Shown here piece after piece: positions 41,726-53,275 of a stretch of 64,000 nucleotides of DNA. How positions within the stretch are numbered: position 1 is the first letter of the stretch; every line of letters begins with the position of its first letter. Where the stretch lies: positions 83,618,670 to 83,682,669 of the forward strand of contig OZ021729.1 in assembly GCA_963978545.1 (NCBI GenBank), written 5' to 3'. A model generated the notes under the pieces. That model was not told the origin of the DNA. It made no database searches and was given only the letters and a program-made list of their open reading frames with translations. The stretch comes from Linyphia triangularis (Eukaryota; Arthropoda; Arachnida; Araneae; Linyphiidae). The position numbers were made by a program, and so were the translations under genes.

Positions 41726-42230
41726 AGTTAGTGTATATATTATATACCCTTTTTTCATTCATATAGCCTATTTTAAAGGCAGGTAATGAGCACCACTTTT
41801 ATTTTTCATAAAATATTTCTTCTCAACATATTATTCTTGCAGTAAATCCCGATCATCGGGAAATGCTGGGAAATTAGAATAACTGAATTTTTTGGTTAAT
41901 TTAAAGTCGACGTTTTTTTTTTTTTTTTTTGCCAAATTTCATTATAGCGACATTTTAAACTATAAAGAAACGTAAAATTAAAATCTTCGCAAACCGAACC
42001 TTTAAAAAAATTCAGCATGGAATTTTTAGTTGCAATACGTATGTTATATTTTATCCTTCCAGTCGGTAATAATGTGAACTTTATAAAAAAATTTAAATCA
42101 TTTTCATAACTTAAAATCCTTTCAGAAAAAAAAAAGCATTGTGCATTTTAAAATATAAAAAACAAAAAAGTCCGATAAACCGATTTCTAAATCGACCCGT
42201 TTTCGGCATGATTTAAAATGCCTATGTGTT
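41726..42230. other. AT-rich spacer
   Basis: No feature was recognised except a T-run near 41914-41930. Confidence 0.5.
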
Positions 42231-42238
42231 CTATAAAA

Positions 42239-42735
42239 CAACGGTTCCCAACCTATAGGCCGGCGACCCTCCTGTGGGCCGCGAGTAGTGTGGTACTGGC
42301 CCGTGGAAGCTAATCAAGAGTCTAATAATCCAAGATAAATATTACAGGAGCTTCAAGGGTAGAGATAGGAATAATCGAGTCACTCGATGATTAGTAACAA
42401 TCCAATTATTCGATTCTATTCTTCGACGGTTTAACGAGTGAATTCTGTTTCAAGAAGATTAACTAAAATATAGAAAATATCTTCAAGTGAAGACTCGTTA
42501 ATTGAATTATCGACACCATTGATCTCGTTTTGGATAAATGTTTGGCAAAAATATCCAGTTATTACCAAAACTGCATTAATTGCATTACAATTTATAAAAA
42601 GAACTATTTTTTAATCCTTTAATTCTAAAATTTTACTAATTACTGATGTACGCACGTATTGTATTATTTAGTGAGTCGCAAAGTTTTTCTTACAAAATAG
42701 GTGATCCGCACAACCTAAGAGATTGCGAACCGTTG
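42239..42735. mobile_element. 497-bp hAT-type MITE
   Basis: Terminal inverted repeats start CAACGGTTCCCAACCT on the left and CAACGGTTCGCAATCT on the right (reverse complement). A GGTTC-type terminus of this kind is common in hAT elements. Near-identical 8-bp flanking repeats CTATAAAA (42231-42238) and CTATAGAA (42736-42743) match at 7 of 8 positions. The subterminal part is GC-rich (GGCCGGCGACCC, GTGGGCCGCGAG), the rest AT-rich, with no transposase. Confidence 0.8.
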
Positions 42736-42743
42736 CTATAGAA

Positions 42744-43076
42744 TGTCGGATTTTATAAATTACTGGTAACAACGTATAGAACATGGAAATGAAATGCATA
42801 TCGCTACGGAATTCTAGACATTTAGCAAAACATTCACTTTTGAAATTGATTGCACTATCATTGACCAATCTAAACAATAAAATTATTAAACTGAAACAAA
42901 AAATTATAGATGCAACAAATTTATTTTGTGATTCCGTCTACACCAGCAGGCGACGCAACACGAGATCAATTCAAATTACCCCCTACTAAGCAGTATTCGT
43001 TTACAGCCCGCGGTTTCTTACCATCTTTATTTACCCTCGGGGTGATGAATGGTTATAAGGGGTCACTTTAGCTCAT
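42744..43076. other. Short unique-looking spacer between two hAT-type elements
   Basis: It contains an unassigned 68-codon plus frame at 42783-42989. The last part (CACTTTAGCTCATATCCC) is the left flank of the next insertion. Confidence 0.4.
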
Positions 43077-44084
43077 ATCCCTTTCAGCGCTGCCAGGTTT
43101 GGCGATTTTTCGCCAATTTGGCGATTTTTGAAGGCGTTTGGCGATAGGTTTTGAGGGTTTGGCGATTGGCGATTTTTTGGCGATTTAAAAAAATTATTCT
43201 GGCGAATTTCCACCTTTTTTTGGCGATTTTCGGATTTTCCAGTGATTTTCTGGATATTTGCTATTTTTTTATATATATATATTTTTTTTGTTTTGCTTAA
43301 AGCAGACTTAGTCAACCTTCCTTGTAACTGTCTGGTGAATGCAGGCACCTGTTGTCTTGAATTATTGAGGACTGGTTAGAAGATACATTTATTGCACTAT
43401 CATTAAAATACTTTGGCTTACTTTTTGTTCCTGTTTTGTTCTCAACCATTTACTTTTAAATACTTTGCTGTTTGTAGATTATTAGGCATTAAATATGGTA
43501 CTTAATTGATATCTATTTTAAGAATTCGGTTGTTCATTTAGAATATGGCCTATTTTTTAATTTTATTTTCATTGGGGAAACAATTTTCTTTGAATTTTGT
43601 ATGTTGTATTTCTAAATCCTAACTTCGATTTTGTTTGCTTTTGTGTGTGGCGTACGAATCTGAGAAAATGATAACGACAAATTAATCCACTTGCCTAGCT
43701 TTATCCATTCGAGCTGAAACTTAGCAGATAGATTTCGATATCGATAGCAATGCATTCTATCAAGTTTTAGGGCTGTCACTAAATGGCCTCTTTTACACAC
43801 GTTTCTATTTGACTTGGAGGAACTAATTAACTCATTTACTGTAATCCAATTGAACTTAATCTAAGTGTTGTAGTGTAAAATAAAAAGAGGTGGAAGAATT
43901 CGAAGTGCGTTTCAACTAATCACAAATTGTTTTCTTATTTCGTGCAAAGGATTTTTACTTATTAAGAAACTTGATTCGTATCTAATAATCTAAAGGTGTT
44001 CCCAGAAATAAAAAACGAGAGGAAGAAGCAGTCTTCCCACGTAGGTGGCACATGGAACGCGACAAAAAGAAAAAAAAAAATTGA

Positions 44085-44166
44085 TTAATTATTGTAACTA
44101 TTATAAGAAGTCAACCGATTCCCCGAAAATCCGTTGACTTCTTATAATAGTTATAATAATTAATTT
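44085..44166. repeat. Long hairpin inside the hAT-type element
   Basis: The arms are TAACTATTATAAGAAGTCAA (left) and its complement (right), extending outward through AATTATT, with a short loop CGATTCCCCGAAAATC. The stem is about 30 bp and nearly perfect. It may be a nested fold-back insertion or a structural signal; its function is unknown. Confidence 0.85.
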
Positions 44167-44603
44167 TTTGCCCAGAAGTCAAAGTCAATGAAACATCTTT
44201 AAAAACTTTTTAGCATGTATTATGAAATGAGTATCTTATTTAAAATGATAAAAGTTTAATAAAAAAAAATTAAAAAAATTGAAAATGTCGACATCAAAAA
44301 TAAAGACTAAAAATTAAAATGTTAGATCAAACACCAGTCATTCATTTTAAGTTACTTGTTTCGTTCACATACCAAACTAATCGGAAATTCTCAAATAATT
44401 TACAAAAATGTATCACATATTTTTCACAGCAAAATCTAATACATTAACAAAGAGATACAATAGATTTGAGAAGTTTTTGACTATTGAGAAGTTCTAATTT
44501 AAGCCGATCCAATTGAAAAAAAAATGTCATAGGAAATAGTTGTTTATGCAACTAGTGGGGAAAGTAATACTTTTACAAACAAGGTAAAATGCTTATTTGA
44601 TGA

Positions 44604-44745
44604 GTGCGACCCAAAATAGAATATCGTAGATCAATCTGTTCGGGAGTTATGCTTACTAGGTCTACGGACGTATACCGACATTGTTCTAGACCACTTTTTT
44701 TAACTCAGAGCACATCCCAAAACATGAAGAAAAGCAAAAATCGAT
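44604..44745 (+). repeat. Dispersed repeat with CTGTTCGGGAGTTATGC core, copy 1
   Basis: The core matches the reverse complement of about 47430-47590 (GTTCGGGAGTTATGCT, then CCCAAAACATG / TCCAAAACGTG and AAAAATCG / GTTTTTCTG). Both translate to the same R-R-S-I-C-S-G-V-M-L-T string, which reflects shared DNA, not necessarily a protein. Confidence 0.6.
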
Positions 44746-46538
44746 TTTTTTTTTTTTTTTACCGAATCCAATACTTTTATTCCCTGTTTTAACAAATGGA
44801 TCATTGAAATTCATAAAAATAAATTTATCTAGTTCCATGTAAAAGCATAAAATTATTGAAATGCAAAACTGTTCGTGTAACTAAGAAAATATGAAATATT
44901 GTTTCAAAATTTTCCATAGCGTGAAGGAGTTCTGTGGTGATCTCAATTTTCAAAATATAAGTAGACCCGACAGGGATTGTGACAGATGTCCGATTATTGA
45001 TGTAGTAAGAATCTGAACTGTTAAAAAAAACAAGTTTAAAATTTTTAACAAATTAAAATTTCCAAACTCATAAGATTATTAAGAAAACTAATCAAATAAT
45101 TCTTATTCAAAAACATAAATTCTTATTTTTATATCCAATTAAAGCATTGTAATCAGTCATGTTAACTATGTCAATATTTTTTTTTCATTTCTCTCTAAAG
45201 TTAATTAACTCTTTTTAGAAATAATTGTGGTTAAAGCTGTACTATTTACTTTTTTATCTACCATTTTCTTCATCATTTCCAGGTTCGTTGTATTTTCTTC
45301 TATTTATACTGTTTCTTCCCTTGAACAAAATCAAATTGAAAGTAAATAATAATTTGCAATCTTTTATTATTCTTATTGTTAAGTTTTAAATGACAAGCGT
45401 AAGGAAATAACCTATGAATATCCAAGAAAAATTTCCAATATTATTTCGAAAGCAACGAAATTTTTTTTTACGTAATGAATAATACGTGGCAGCCTAAACT
45501 GGTGACACACAGGCCTCACTAAAAGGCCGGGCACGGCGCGGATACAAGCCTCCTTTTGATAAATGTCGAAAGGGGAGAAATGAAATCTTAAGGAGGGTGG
45601 AATTTGTTCCTGTGTGTCTTCAGCTTAACTTTCCTAAATCCCAGCCCAGTTAACAGTTAATAGATAGAAATGGAAAGGAAAAAAGCCAAACCAGAATCGG
45701 TTTCGGCTCAAGATTGGAACAAGGGAAAGGAAATGACACTGCACTTTTCACCCCCCCCCCCCACGCCGACAGTGCGACTAGTATTTTAACAAACACAACA
45801 GGGTACCCCTTGGTCCTTTGTTCTGTTCGCCGCGATTTGGTTCTGCATGCGAGACAAAAAAGACAAAAAAAAAAAAGGAAAGAAGAAGGCTGGAGGCTAG
45901 AAGCTAAACTGCCCTAAAACGAGATTCTCCACAACCATTTGGTTACGTTAAGTTTGCCCGCCAAGTCGATCTAATTATTTGTCAAGTAGGCGCTGAGGTT
46001 TCTTTGTAAGAGAACTCCTGGGGGTCAATAGGGAGGGATAGGAAACCCTAAAAACGGCTGTAAACTAATTGAAATTTGAAACGAACACCACAGTGACGAA
46101 CACTACCGGGTAGGGGATAAAATAAATTGATCTTGTGTTTTGTCGCCTACTCGTATAGTAATGACCCTTGTTTATTTAATCCATGCCTTGAACTTATCAG
46201 ATTACTCGAAAAAATGACCTCTCAGTAGTAAAAAAAATACATTCTTTTTTGGGGGGGAAAAAAAAAAAACGCAGATATCCTCATTTTCAAATTACCCTCC
46301 AACGTTGAAAAAACCAGGTATTTATCCGCTAATTGGCTTGGCTGGAAAGGCAATACTATTGATAAACACATCTTATTTCTAAGATAATTAGTTTTTTTGG
46401 CGAATTATTTTCTCATTTGGCGATTTTTGGCTATATTTTGGCGATTTTCTTGATTTTGAGATCTGGCGATTTTTGGCGATTTTTTAATAGGCTGTTGGCG
46501 ATTCAGGCTATCTGAGAGTTGGCAGCCCTGATCCCTTT

Positions 46539-46990
46539 AGGTCAGTTTGGTATCTGGTCTCCAGCCCACTCGCTCCCTACTTTCTTTGTCTCGCTTGCAA
46601 AATTCGCGGAACGGAACAAAGAACTAAGGGAGAGTAATGTTGTACACCTGTTCAGTTTGTTAAAATACTGGTCGCGTCTTCGAAGGGGAAGAGGGGAGAG
46701 GGGGGGGGGGAGTGAAAAGCGCAGTTGCCTTTCTCTTGCTTCGATCTCGACTGAATCTGATTTTCTATTTTCTTACATGATTTATTAGATTCGACTTTTT
46801 TCCTTTCCATTTTTATCTATTAATTGGACTGACTTTCCAAATAATATTGAAAATTCTTCTTTGATATTCTGTGGTTATTGGCTAACGCTTGTCATTTAAA
46901 ATTTAACGAAATGAATAATAAATAACTGCAAATAATGATTTATTTTCAATTTAAATTTGTTCTATAAAGGAAACGGGGGGGGGGGGGTAC
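46539..46990. other. Right flank of the hAT-type element
   Basis: This is a relatively GC-rich 250 bp (46540-46790) with an 89-codon plus frame starting at 46519, inside the TIR, and therefore not native. A G-run lies at 46692-46710 and another at 46975-46987. No gene was recognised. Confidence 0.4.
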
Positions 46991-47029
46991 AAATAGAAGA
47001 AATGCAACCCAACTGGTTAGTTGGCTTAT

Positions 47030-47200
47030 ATGCTCAACGACCTATTTTTATGCACAATGGTGGCTAATTAGGCCGGGACCTACAGCTTAACGTGGATTAC
47101 GAACCACAACGAACATCCATGCTTAACCCAGGATTCGAACACGGCACCTTTTGGCATGCGTGACCAGAGAGCAAACCACACAGCCATCAGATAGGCACCA
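47030..47200 (-). mobile_element. tRNA-derived SINE
   Basis: Read on the minus strand, an RNA polymerase III A-box-like word TGGCTGTGTGG (near 47176-47187) is followed about 45 nt later by a B-box-like GTTCGAATCC (47131-47140), at normal tRNA spacing. The flanking acceptor-stem halves do not pair and no anticodon arm is convincing, so this is a SINE head and not a tRNA gene. The body continues to lower coordinates; its 3' end is not defined. Confidence 0.6.
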
Positions 47201-47429
47201 ACCAATTTGGAAATGATGTTGAAAATTGTAGATAAATATAAAAATAATACAACTTTAACCGTACGATTATTATTTCTAAAAAGAGTTAATTAACTTAGGA
47301 GAACAATGAAAAATACATATTGACATATAAAATACTTTAACTGGATTTTTAAGCGAACATTATTTCCTTTTATAATTTCAGTAACGAGTTAAGTTTAACT
47401 CGATGACTTACGACTCAGAAAAACGACTC

Positions 47430-47590
47430 TACATTTCTCCACGTTTTGGAACATCCTGATTTCAAAAATGTGATATAAAAAAAATTCGGTCTGTTTGTTT
47501 ATGGTCAGCATAACTCCCGAACAAATTGACCGACGATGTTCAAATTTGATGTGAGGATTGGTAGGGGCCAAGGGACCTACCATTAAGGTT
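47430..47590 (-). repeat. Dispersed repeat with CTGTTCGGGAGTTATGC core, copy 2
   Basis: This is the inverted counterpart of 44604-44745. It shares GTTCGGGAGTTATGCTNAC and the following 80 bp at reduced identity. The minus-strand 72-codon frame (47395-47613) is explained by this repeat. Confidence 0.6.
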
Positions 47591-49179
47591 TTCGTCAAAC
47601 CCGGCATGCGCATAAGGTAGTTTTCAGGTTTTTCAATGATTTCTAAAAAACGGCTCTTACGATTTTAATCAAAATCACTGTGGTGATGCCTCTTAAGGTG
47701 TTCTAAACATCCCCACCTCCGAAATTCACGTAAAAATGCTTAAATGGCATAAAAAGTTGAAGGAAGGGAAAAAAAGGGGGGGAAATTCAACACAGAGTTC
47801 TCCATCAACGATCGTTTTTCTCCTCTCCTCAGTTTCTCTTAAAAGAAAGAATAATATAAGAATTATCGAAAAGTATATCACCGAAAACACTATTTTGGCA
47901 AAGGTTTTTTTTTTTTTTTTAACGACTCATATAATATTTATCGCCAATCTGGCCATTTTTTCTAAGCGAATGAAGAAAATATAAAACACAAATACATGTT
48001 AGTATTATAGTGTAATATTAAAAGTTGTGCGATGCTCCACGCCCCTGTTTCCCGGTTGCTGTGGAAGATGTAATTTCGATTACAAAGTTACGTTTCTTTA
48101 TTTTAGACTATAATTATAATAAGAATAAGTAATAGATTTACATGGATTCCAGACAAACAAATTACATTGTATTTCGAAAACTAATATATATTTAATGCAA
48201 TAAACGATACAATATGTGTACATTTCTTCTGGATTTTAGAATTCTGTATTACTGACTGCCTGAATTATTACTTGAATTACTGACTTTTTAAAAAATATTC
48301 TGGATGTAACGGATACTGGAATTTCTATTATAAACCCCTTCCCCACTTCGTATGCAATTAAACAAGCCAGATTTATTTAAATAACATATTTAGATTTGAG
48401 CGTTTTCCGGACATATGATGCTAATGAAAACTGAACGCAAAATTTACTTGAATATGAGAAACATTATTTGCAAACATGTATATTCATTTGGATATAGAAT
48501 ATTTGCTACTTGAGGAAATTTAAATCAACTAAAATCCATCATAAGTCAGCTTAAATTTTAACAAATACTTCCATGATTTGTTTTCAGCAAATGAATTTAG
48601 TTTAAGAAATGAAATGTATTAATGTACCATTTTTTTAATGTATAACTCGAGAAATGCATTTTTCAAAATGAGTGGCAGATTTCTTTTTTTTTAATTTGGC
48701 TTATTTCAATTTTGATCACTCGATAATCTCACTAAAGAACCATCTCTGCTTTCTCAATCTTTGAACTTTAATTTCAGATTTCGAGAAATGAACTTTATTT
48801 TACCTAATATTAATTTTTCCAAAATGGTATGTGTTAACTATTAAGAACAGTGTTCTTCACTACGCTGCCCGTAGTAGCAAGTCTGACAAATAGTATTTTT
48901 TTTTTCTCTTGAGAGCCTGAGAGAAATTGATATTGACTTACAATTGATATCTCACAACTGATGATATCGACAAAATCAGCAGAATATAAGAAGGTATAAT
49001 TTTAATATATTTATTCAATGTTATGCCAAGTCACATGAAGACACACAAGCAAGGTTTTAATAAAAGATTCACTTATATTTTAGATTTTAATTTAAGGTAG
49101 TATAACGAAAATATTTTTTTAATTATTAAAAAAAAATCAAATATCAATTACTTTTATAACAACGTGCAAAAAATAAAAC
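47591..49179. other. AT-rich stretch without a gene
   Basis: No recognisable gene or repeat apart from a T-run near 47907-47920. Confidence 0.45.
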
Positions 49180-49445
49180 TTTTTATAATAATTTTGAATA
49201 AAAAATCGTGGCGAAAGTAGCACTTTTTCGCACTAATGTGAAAAAATACTCTCTCGCAAGCCTAGTGCTCAAATATTATATAGGTTTGGGTATTGAAAAA
49301 TATATTTTCAGAAGAAATTCATTGACTGGAGTTGCCAGCATTAACAAATATATGTATTAAAAATATTTTTTGCTCGTAATTACAAAAAATAGTGTATGCA
49401 ACACGTGGGAAAATACTTTTTCAAACTCTTTAAATTATTTGATTT
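49180..49445 (+). repeat. Direct duplication, left copy
   Basis: It aligns with 50309-50585 in the same orientation. Shared words are AACTTTTTATAA, GTGCTCAAATATTATATAG, GAAGAAATTCATTGACTGGA, GTTGCCANCATTAA and GTATGCAACACGTGGGAAAA. Divergence is moderate, so the duplication is old. Confidence 0.85.
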
Positions 49446-50308
49446 GCGCTAACAAGCATTTTACCTCGATTGAAAAAGTATTATATTCCCAAGTATAGTT
49501 GCATAAATAACTATTTTTCGAGATAGTAAAAAGTTCATTATTTTTTCCATTTTTCAAAAATATTTTTATTGTTGGATCTATTCTATACCAATAATTACAT
49601 TTGTGATCTTGAACATACACAGTAAAAGTAATATGTATTGGCATATTCGGTAAAAATCTGCGGTCCACAAAAAACTTCAACATAACTCATACCGCTCGTC
49701 TCTAAAAGTTAGAGGTTATGCTGCTCTACAGTATTTAAAAGAATATCGTGCTGTATTCAGAAAATAAATTCATTGTGTGAGCTTATGTTCTACTTGCAAA
49801 TTTCCGAAATTATATATTTACGTTTAATAATGAACGTGAATGCATTCCATTGAAACGAGTTTTACAATTTGTTATATAACTCAGCATTTCAATAAAGAAA
49901 ATATACAACACATAATTGAAAAAAAGAAAGAAAAAAAGAAATGGAATGCGCGTAAAATCATATATTTGTAAATTAATTAAGAAGTAAAATTTTTCATTCC
50001 ATGATAAAAGAAAATCTTTAGAAGCATCTGGTAATTCCAATGTATTCAAAACAACTAATGAAAAATACAGCTTTAAAACATATTCGAATTTTAAACCAAT
50101 CAAAAACGTTTATTTTATTAATCTGTCTTCCAAGCAACTATATATGACGTCAGAATATAAATTATCTTACTTTTAAATAAATGTAATGGCAATATTCTGG
50201 TTCACTACCCAAACACATTGGGTTGGAAGTTATATGTTATGCATTTTCGAATTGGGTAAGGTAATTTATTCATATTTTTTATTATTTAACTTCAAATTGC
50301 TATTATAA
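49446..50308. other. Unique-looking DNA between the two duplicated segments
   Basis: Contains AT-rich minus frames (49435-49683, 49810-50103) without recognisable motifs. If the duplicated segments are the ends of an element, this would be its interior. Confidence 0.35.
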
Positions 50309-50585
50309 TAACTTTTTATAAATTGTTTTTAGAAAATTAAATTTTTGTTGAAAGCAATACATGAGACCAGTGAAAAAAAAGTATTTTCTTGCACGCCTCG
50401 TGCTCAAATATTATATAGTCTTGACATTGCATTGAAATGACACATTTTTAGAAGAAATTCATTGACTGGAGTTGCCAACATTAATAAATATACGGATTGA
50501 AAATATTTCTTGCGCGTAATTATAAAATATATTGTATGCAACACGTGGGAAAATACTTTTTCTAACTCGGTAAATTATTTGACGT
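50309..50585 (+). repeat. Direct duplication, right copy
   Basis: This is the second copy of 49180-49445, with the same order of landmarks through AAATTATTTGA. A weaker third relative of the GCAACACGTGGGAAA part appears near 44548 inside the hAT element. Confidence 0.85.
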
Positions 50586-50956
50586 GAGCAATCACACTCG
50601 TCAATAAGCGTCAATTAAACTTATTTATTCAAGTTGTAATTAAAATAATATAACAAGCATCATTATCCTGGTTTGCTGTTATTGTATTCTTTATTTGCCA
50701 TGACAATATTGAAACTTGCTTAACTAGAAGCTGAAACATTCTGTTTATGTATATAATAATCTTCTACTGGCCTAAGTATTTTCTGTAGGTATCTGGAAAA
50801 TGAATATTAATTAAACATAACTCTGAGGACAAAAGAACTTCACAATTCTACAACAAGGTCATTAAAAGTGCTTAATATTTTTGAACTTTTTCTCAAGGCC
50901 TTAAAAATGCTTATATGTCCTTAAAAGTCCTTAATTTTTGCAGTTGTTGTATGTCC
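50586..50956. other. AT-rich spacer
   Basis: No feature was recognised except three imperfect CCTTAAAAGTCCTTAA-like words near 50898-50937. Confidence 0.45.
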
Positions 50957-51100
50957 AATGGACGATTCCCGCATTTTAAATTTTTTTATTCAATTCTAAA
51001 TGTTTCGAAAAGGCCATAAACACAAAAAGTTCTGCTCAATGCTCTTTTTCTTTTTTTTATTTTGCAATCAAAATTACCTTGTTCGACGTTGGCGAGAAAA
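50957..51100 (-). mobile_element. End fragment of the 38-kb TIR element family
   Basis: About 145 bp matching, in reverse complement, the right end of the element at 38046-38568 (GGACGATTCCCGCAT terminus, AATTCTAAATGTTTCG, GGCCATAAACACAAAAA). No second terminus was found, so it is a truncated copy. Confidence 0.7.
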
Positions 51101-52593
51101 CAACTTGTTACGCTGGAGAAACTCTTCTATGTAATTGGATAAATGCCAATGCAAGAAAATGATTTCCATTTGAAAAACGGATGATTTTGAAATTATTCAA
51201 GAAATAATATCCTCTACATTTGATTCTTTTCATCTAAATTTATTCAGAATTGAAAGTATAGGATTGGATAGTCTTTTCTATATTATTTTTATTTTCTTTT
51301 AATTTTTTGAATAAAATATGCATAATTATCTACCAGTATAACTAACTTTGAAAACCCTCATACTATATTTTACACTGATGTTCCCTTATTTTCGTGGATT
51401 AAAATTGATTATATTTCTTTTTACTTTCTTTTTTTAATTCATTTAATAGTTAATTTATGAATATTAGAGCATTTTATAACAGAATTTAACAATTAACTTT
51501 TGGTTTTTTTCTGGAAAAGGAAGTGGTCAATTACTAGCATGGCTGTGGTCAATTACTAATGTCTACTTGGTCAATTACTGGCAAAATTGCTTTTGGTAAG
51601 AAATTCTGATGATATTTTAAATTGTAAAAAGGACTGGAACACCATGTTAATTTATTATTGAGCTTCATTAATCAATTTATATTTTGGGAAGTTTTCATAA
51701 CATTCCGTTAATAATTTTTTTAAGAAAAAAAATTAAATGTGTAGAAACTTGCACTAAATGGTCAATTACTGGTAGGTTCACCTTATAATATTGTTAGAAT
51801 ATATTACCCCTCGAAAAAATGTCTTAATATTTTATATGCAAACCCAATATATGTACTAATTTTATGTAAGTTATGTGTAAAAACTGAAATAAAATTATTC
51901 AAGGTCAAATAAAGTAATTATATATACAAATTTATGATTAAGATTTTTGACAGGAAACTCTAGTAACATGAATATTAATATTATTGTAAAGTACATTCCT
52001 GAGAATTGTTTTAACAATGATGTTTAATGGTTTTGCCTTTAAGTTGTCTTTTGAACACATAACTTCTATTCGAAGCCATCGTCAAATGTTATTAACACAA
52101 TTTTAAAAATAAATTTAGTTGAAAGAAGGTTATAGTTGCTGAATCATAATTCAAATTAAAGCAGTGTTTATCGTCGAAAAGGTAAACATTGACGAAGGAA
52201 ATATTCACGGGCCAATTGTGATTTACCAAGTAAGTGACGCCATATATATAGGGCAATTCCATGATAACGGACTAACATTCTAGTGTTATTTTAACACAAA
52301 TACAAACCCACTAAGGAAAGATTTTTAATTTTGACAGAAAATGGCACTTATATAAATATTTGAAGGGTACATGATTCTTATTCTGGGTATTAGAATTTGT
52401 TGCCATTTAATTAGAGTGCACAATTTGGTTATAAAGTCAAGGTAACGGACTAACTGAAAAAGAACATAGTTCTTTTGTTCATTCAAAAATTTTAAAAGTC
52501 CGTGAATTATATAATGTAAAATAAATAAATGATGTATAGAATGAAAGAGTAAGTGGTAATGGACAAACAAAATCATAGTAATGGACTAACATA
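51101..52593. other. Non-coding stretch with two clusters of short recurring motifs
   Basis: GGTCAATTACT occurs at about 51526, 51549, 51570 and 51760. A GTAACGGACTAAC-like word occurs at about 52264, 52442, 52557 and 52578. The pattern resembles the internal repeats of a decayed element. No coding sequence was recognised. Confidence 0.45.
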
Positions 52594-52953
52594 CAGTAGG
52601 TATAAAAAAAAAGTCTCCATACGGAAGTCAAAGTTGCAAATAAATTAGCATAATTTCTAATCTTTTGCTTCATATCACCAGTAACTACTGAAATATGTTT
52701 CATTTGATTCTTTAAAATAATTTTATAGTAAATGCCTGTTTTTACAAAATGCAGCAAGTATTTAAATTGAAATATTTAGGAAATGTTGCTAACTGCCATA
52801 CAAAAAATGTTTCAGTATGCAATATGAAAATTAATTCTGAAGTCTTCCACAACAGATTTGCAGTAAATTTTTAAAATATGAAGTGTACGCAAGTGCCTTG
52901 AAGACATGATAGCAGCAATTGTTTAATTTTACCTCGTAGCTGATCGTCTTAAA

Positions 52954-53275
52954 ATGGAGTTTCGAAAACTAGTTGTCAGTTGGCGATTCAGTTATGAAAT
53001 TATGGATTATCTATAAAAAAAATTGGGGAAATCTTTTATATATTGAAGCCTATAGTACAATATATTATTAAAAGACACCATGAGCTTCAAACTTTTGAGG
53101 ATAGAGATCGATCCGGAAGATCTTCAAAGCTAAAAAGCTTGCTTAAAAGAAATATCCTATAATAAGGTTCAAGATAATCCGCAAATAAGTGCACCTCAAG
53201 TCGCACATGGCTTAAAAATTGACAAAAAAACATTGAAAAGAATTCTCAAGAGACAATTTTTGTGCATTTGTTACA
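52954..53275 (+). pseudogene. Tc1-like transposase, N-terminal half
   Basis: Starting at ATG 52954, the frame gives MEFRKLVV, then, after a stop, a YIIKRHHE segment, EDRDRSGRSSKL (the DRSGRP-type signature between the two helix-turn-helix domains), and PQISAPQVAHGLKI of the second helix-turn-helix. There are several stops. The catalytic domain does not follow on this strand; the similarity stops near 53270, where the opposite-strand half begins. Confidence 0.7.

Larger units (their letters stand above)
43085..46530. mobile_element. 3.45-kb hAT-type element with GGCGATTT clusters
   Basis: The left end reads CAGCGCTGCCAGG and the right end (reverse complement) CAGGGCTGCCAAC, giving an 11-bp imperfect TIR of the CAGGGCTGCCA type found in many hAT elements. 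It is flanked by an exact 8-bp duplication ATCCCTTT at 43077-43084 and 46531-46538. About 130 bp inside each end carry many GGCGATTT copies (43101-43225 and 46399-46505). No hAT transposase motif was found inside, so it is non-autonomous or badly decayed. It contains a perfect hairpin (44090-44165), a copy of another dispersed repeat (44604-44745) and C- and G-rich tracts. Removing it would rejoin ...AGCTCATATCCCTTTAGG... Confidence 0.8.

Noticed and set aside
43073..43348. 91-codon minus frame rich in Asn, Lys and Gln
   Set aside because: It is produced by the GGCGATTT repeats at the left end of the hAT-type element and crosses the element boundary.
46519..46788. 89-codon frame after the hAT element
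   Set aside because: It starts inside the transposon terminus, so the reading frame cannot be native.
47118..47197. Functional tRNA gene on the minus strand
   Set aside because: A and B boxes are present, but the acceptor halves do not pair and no clear anticodon arm forms. A SINE fits better.
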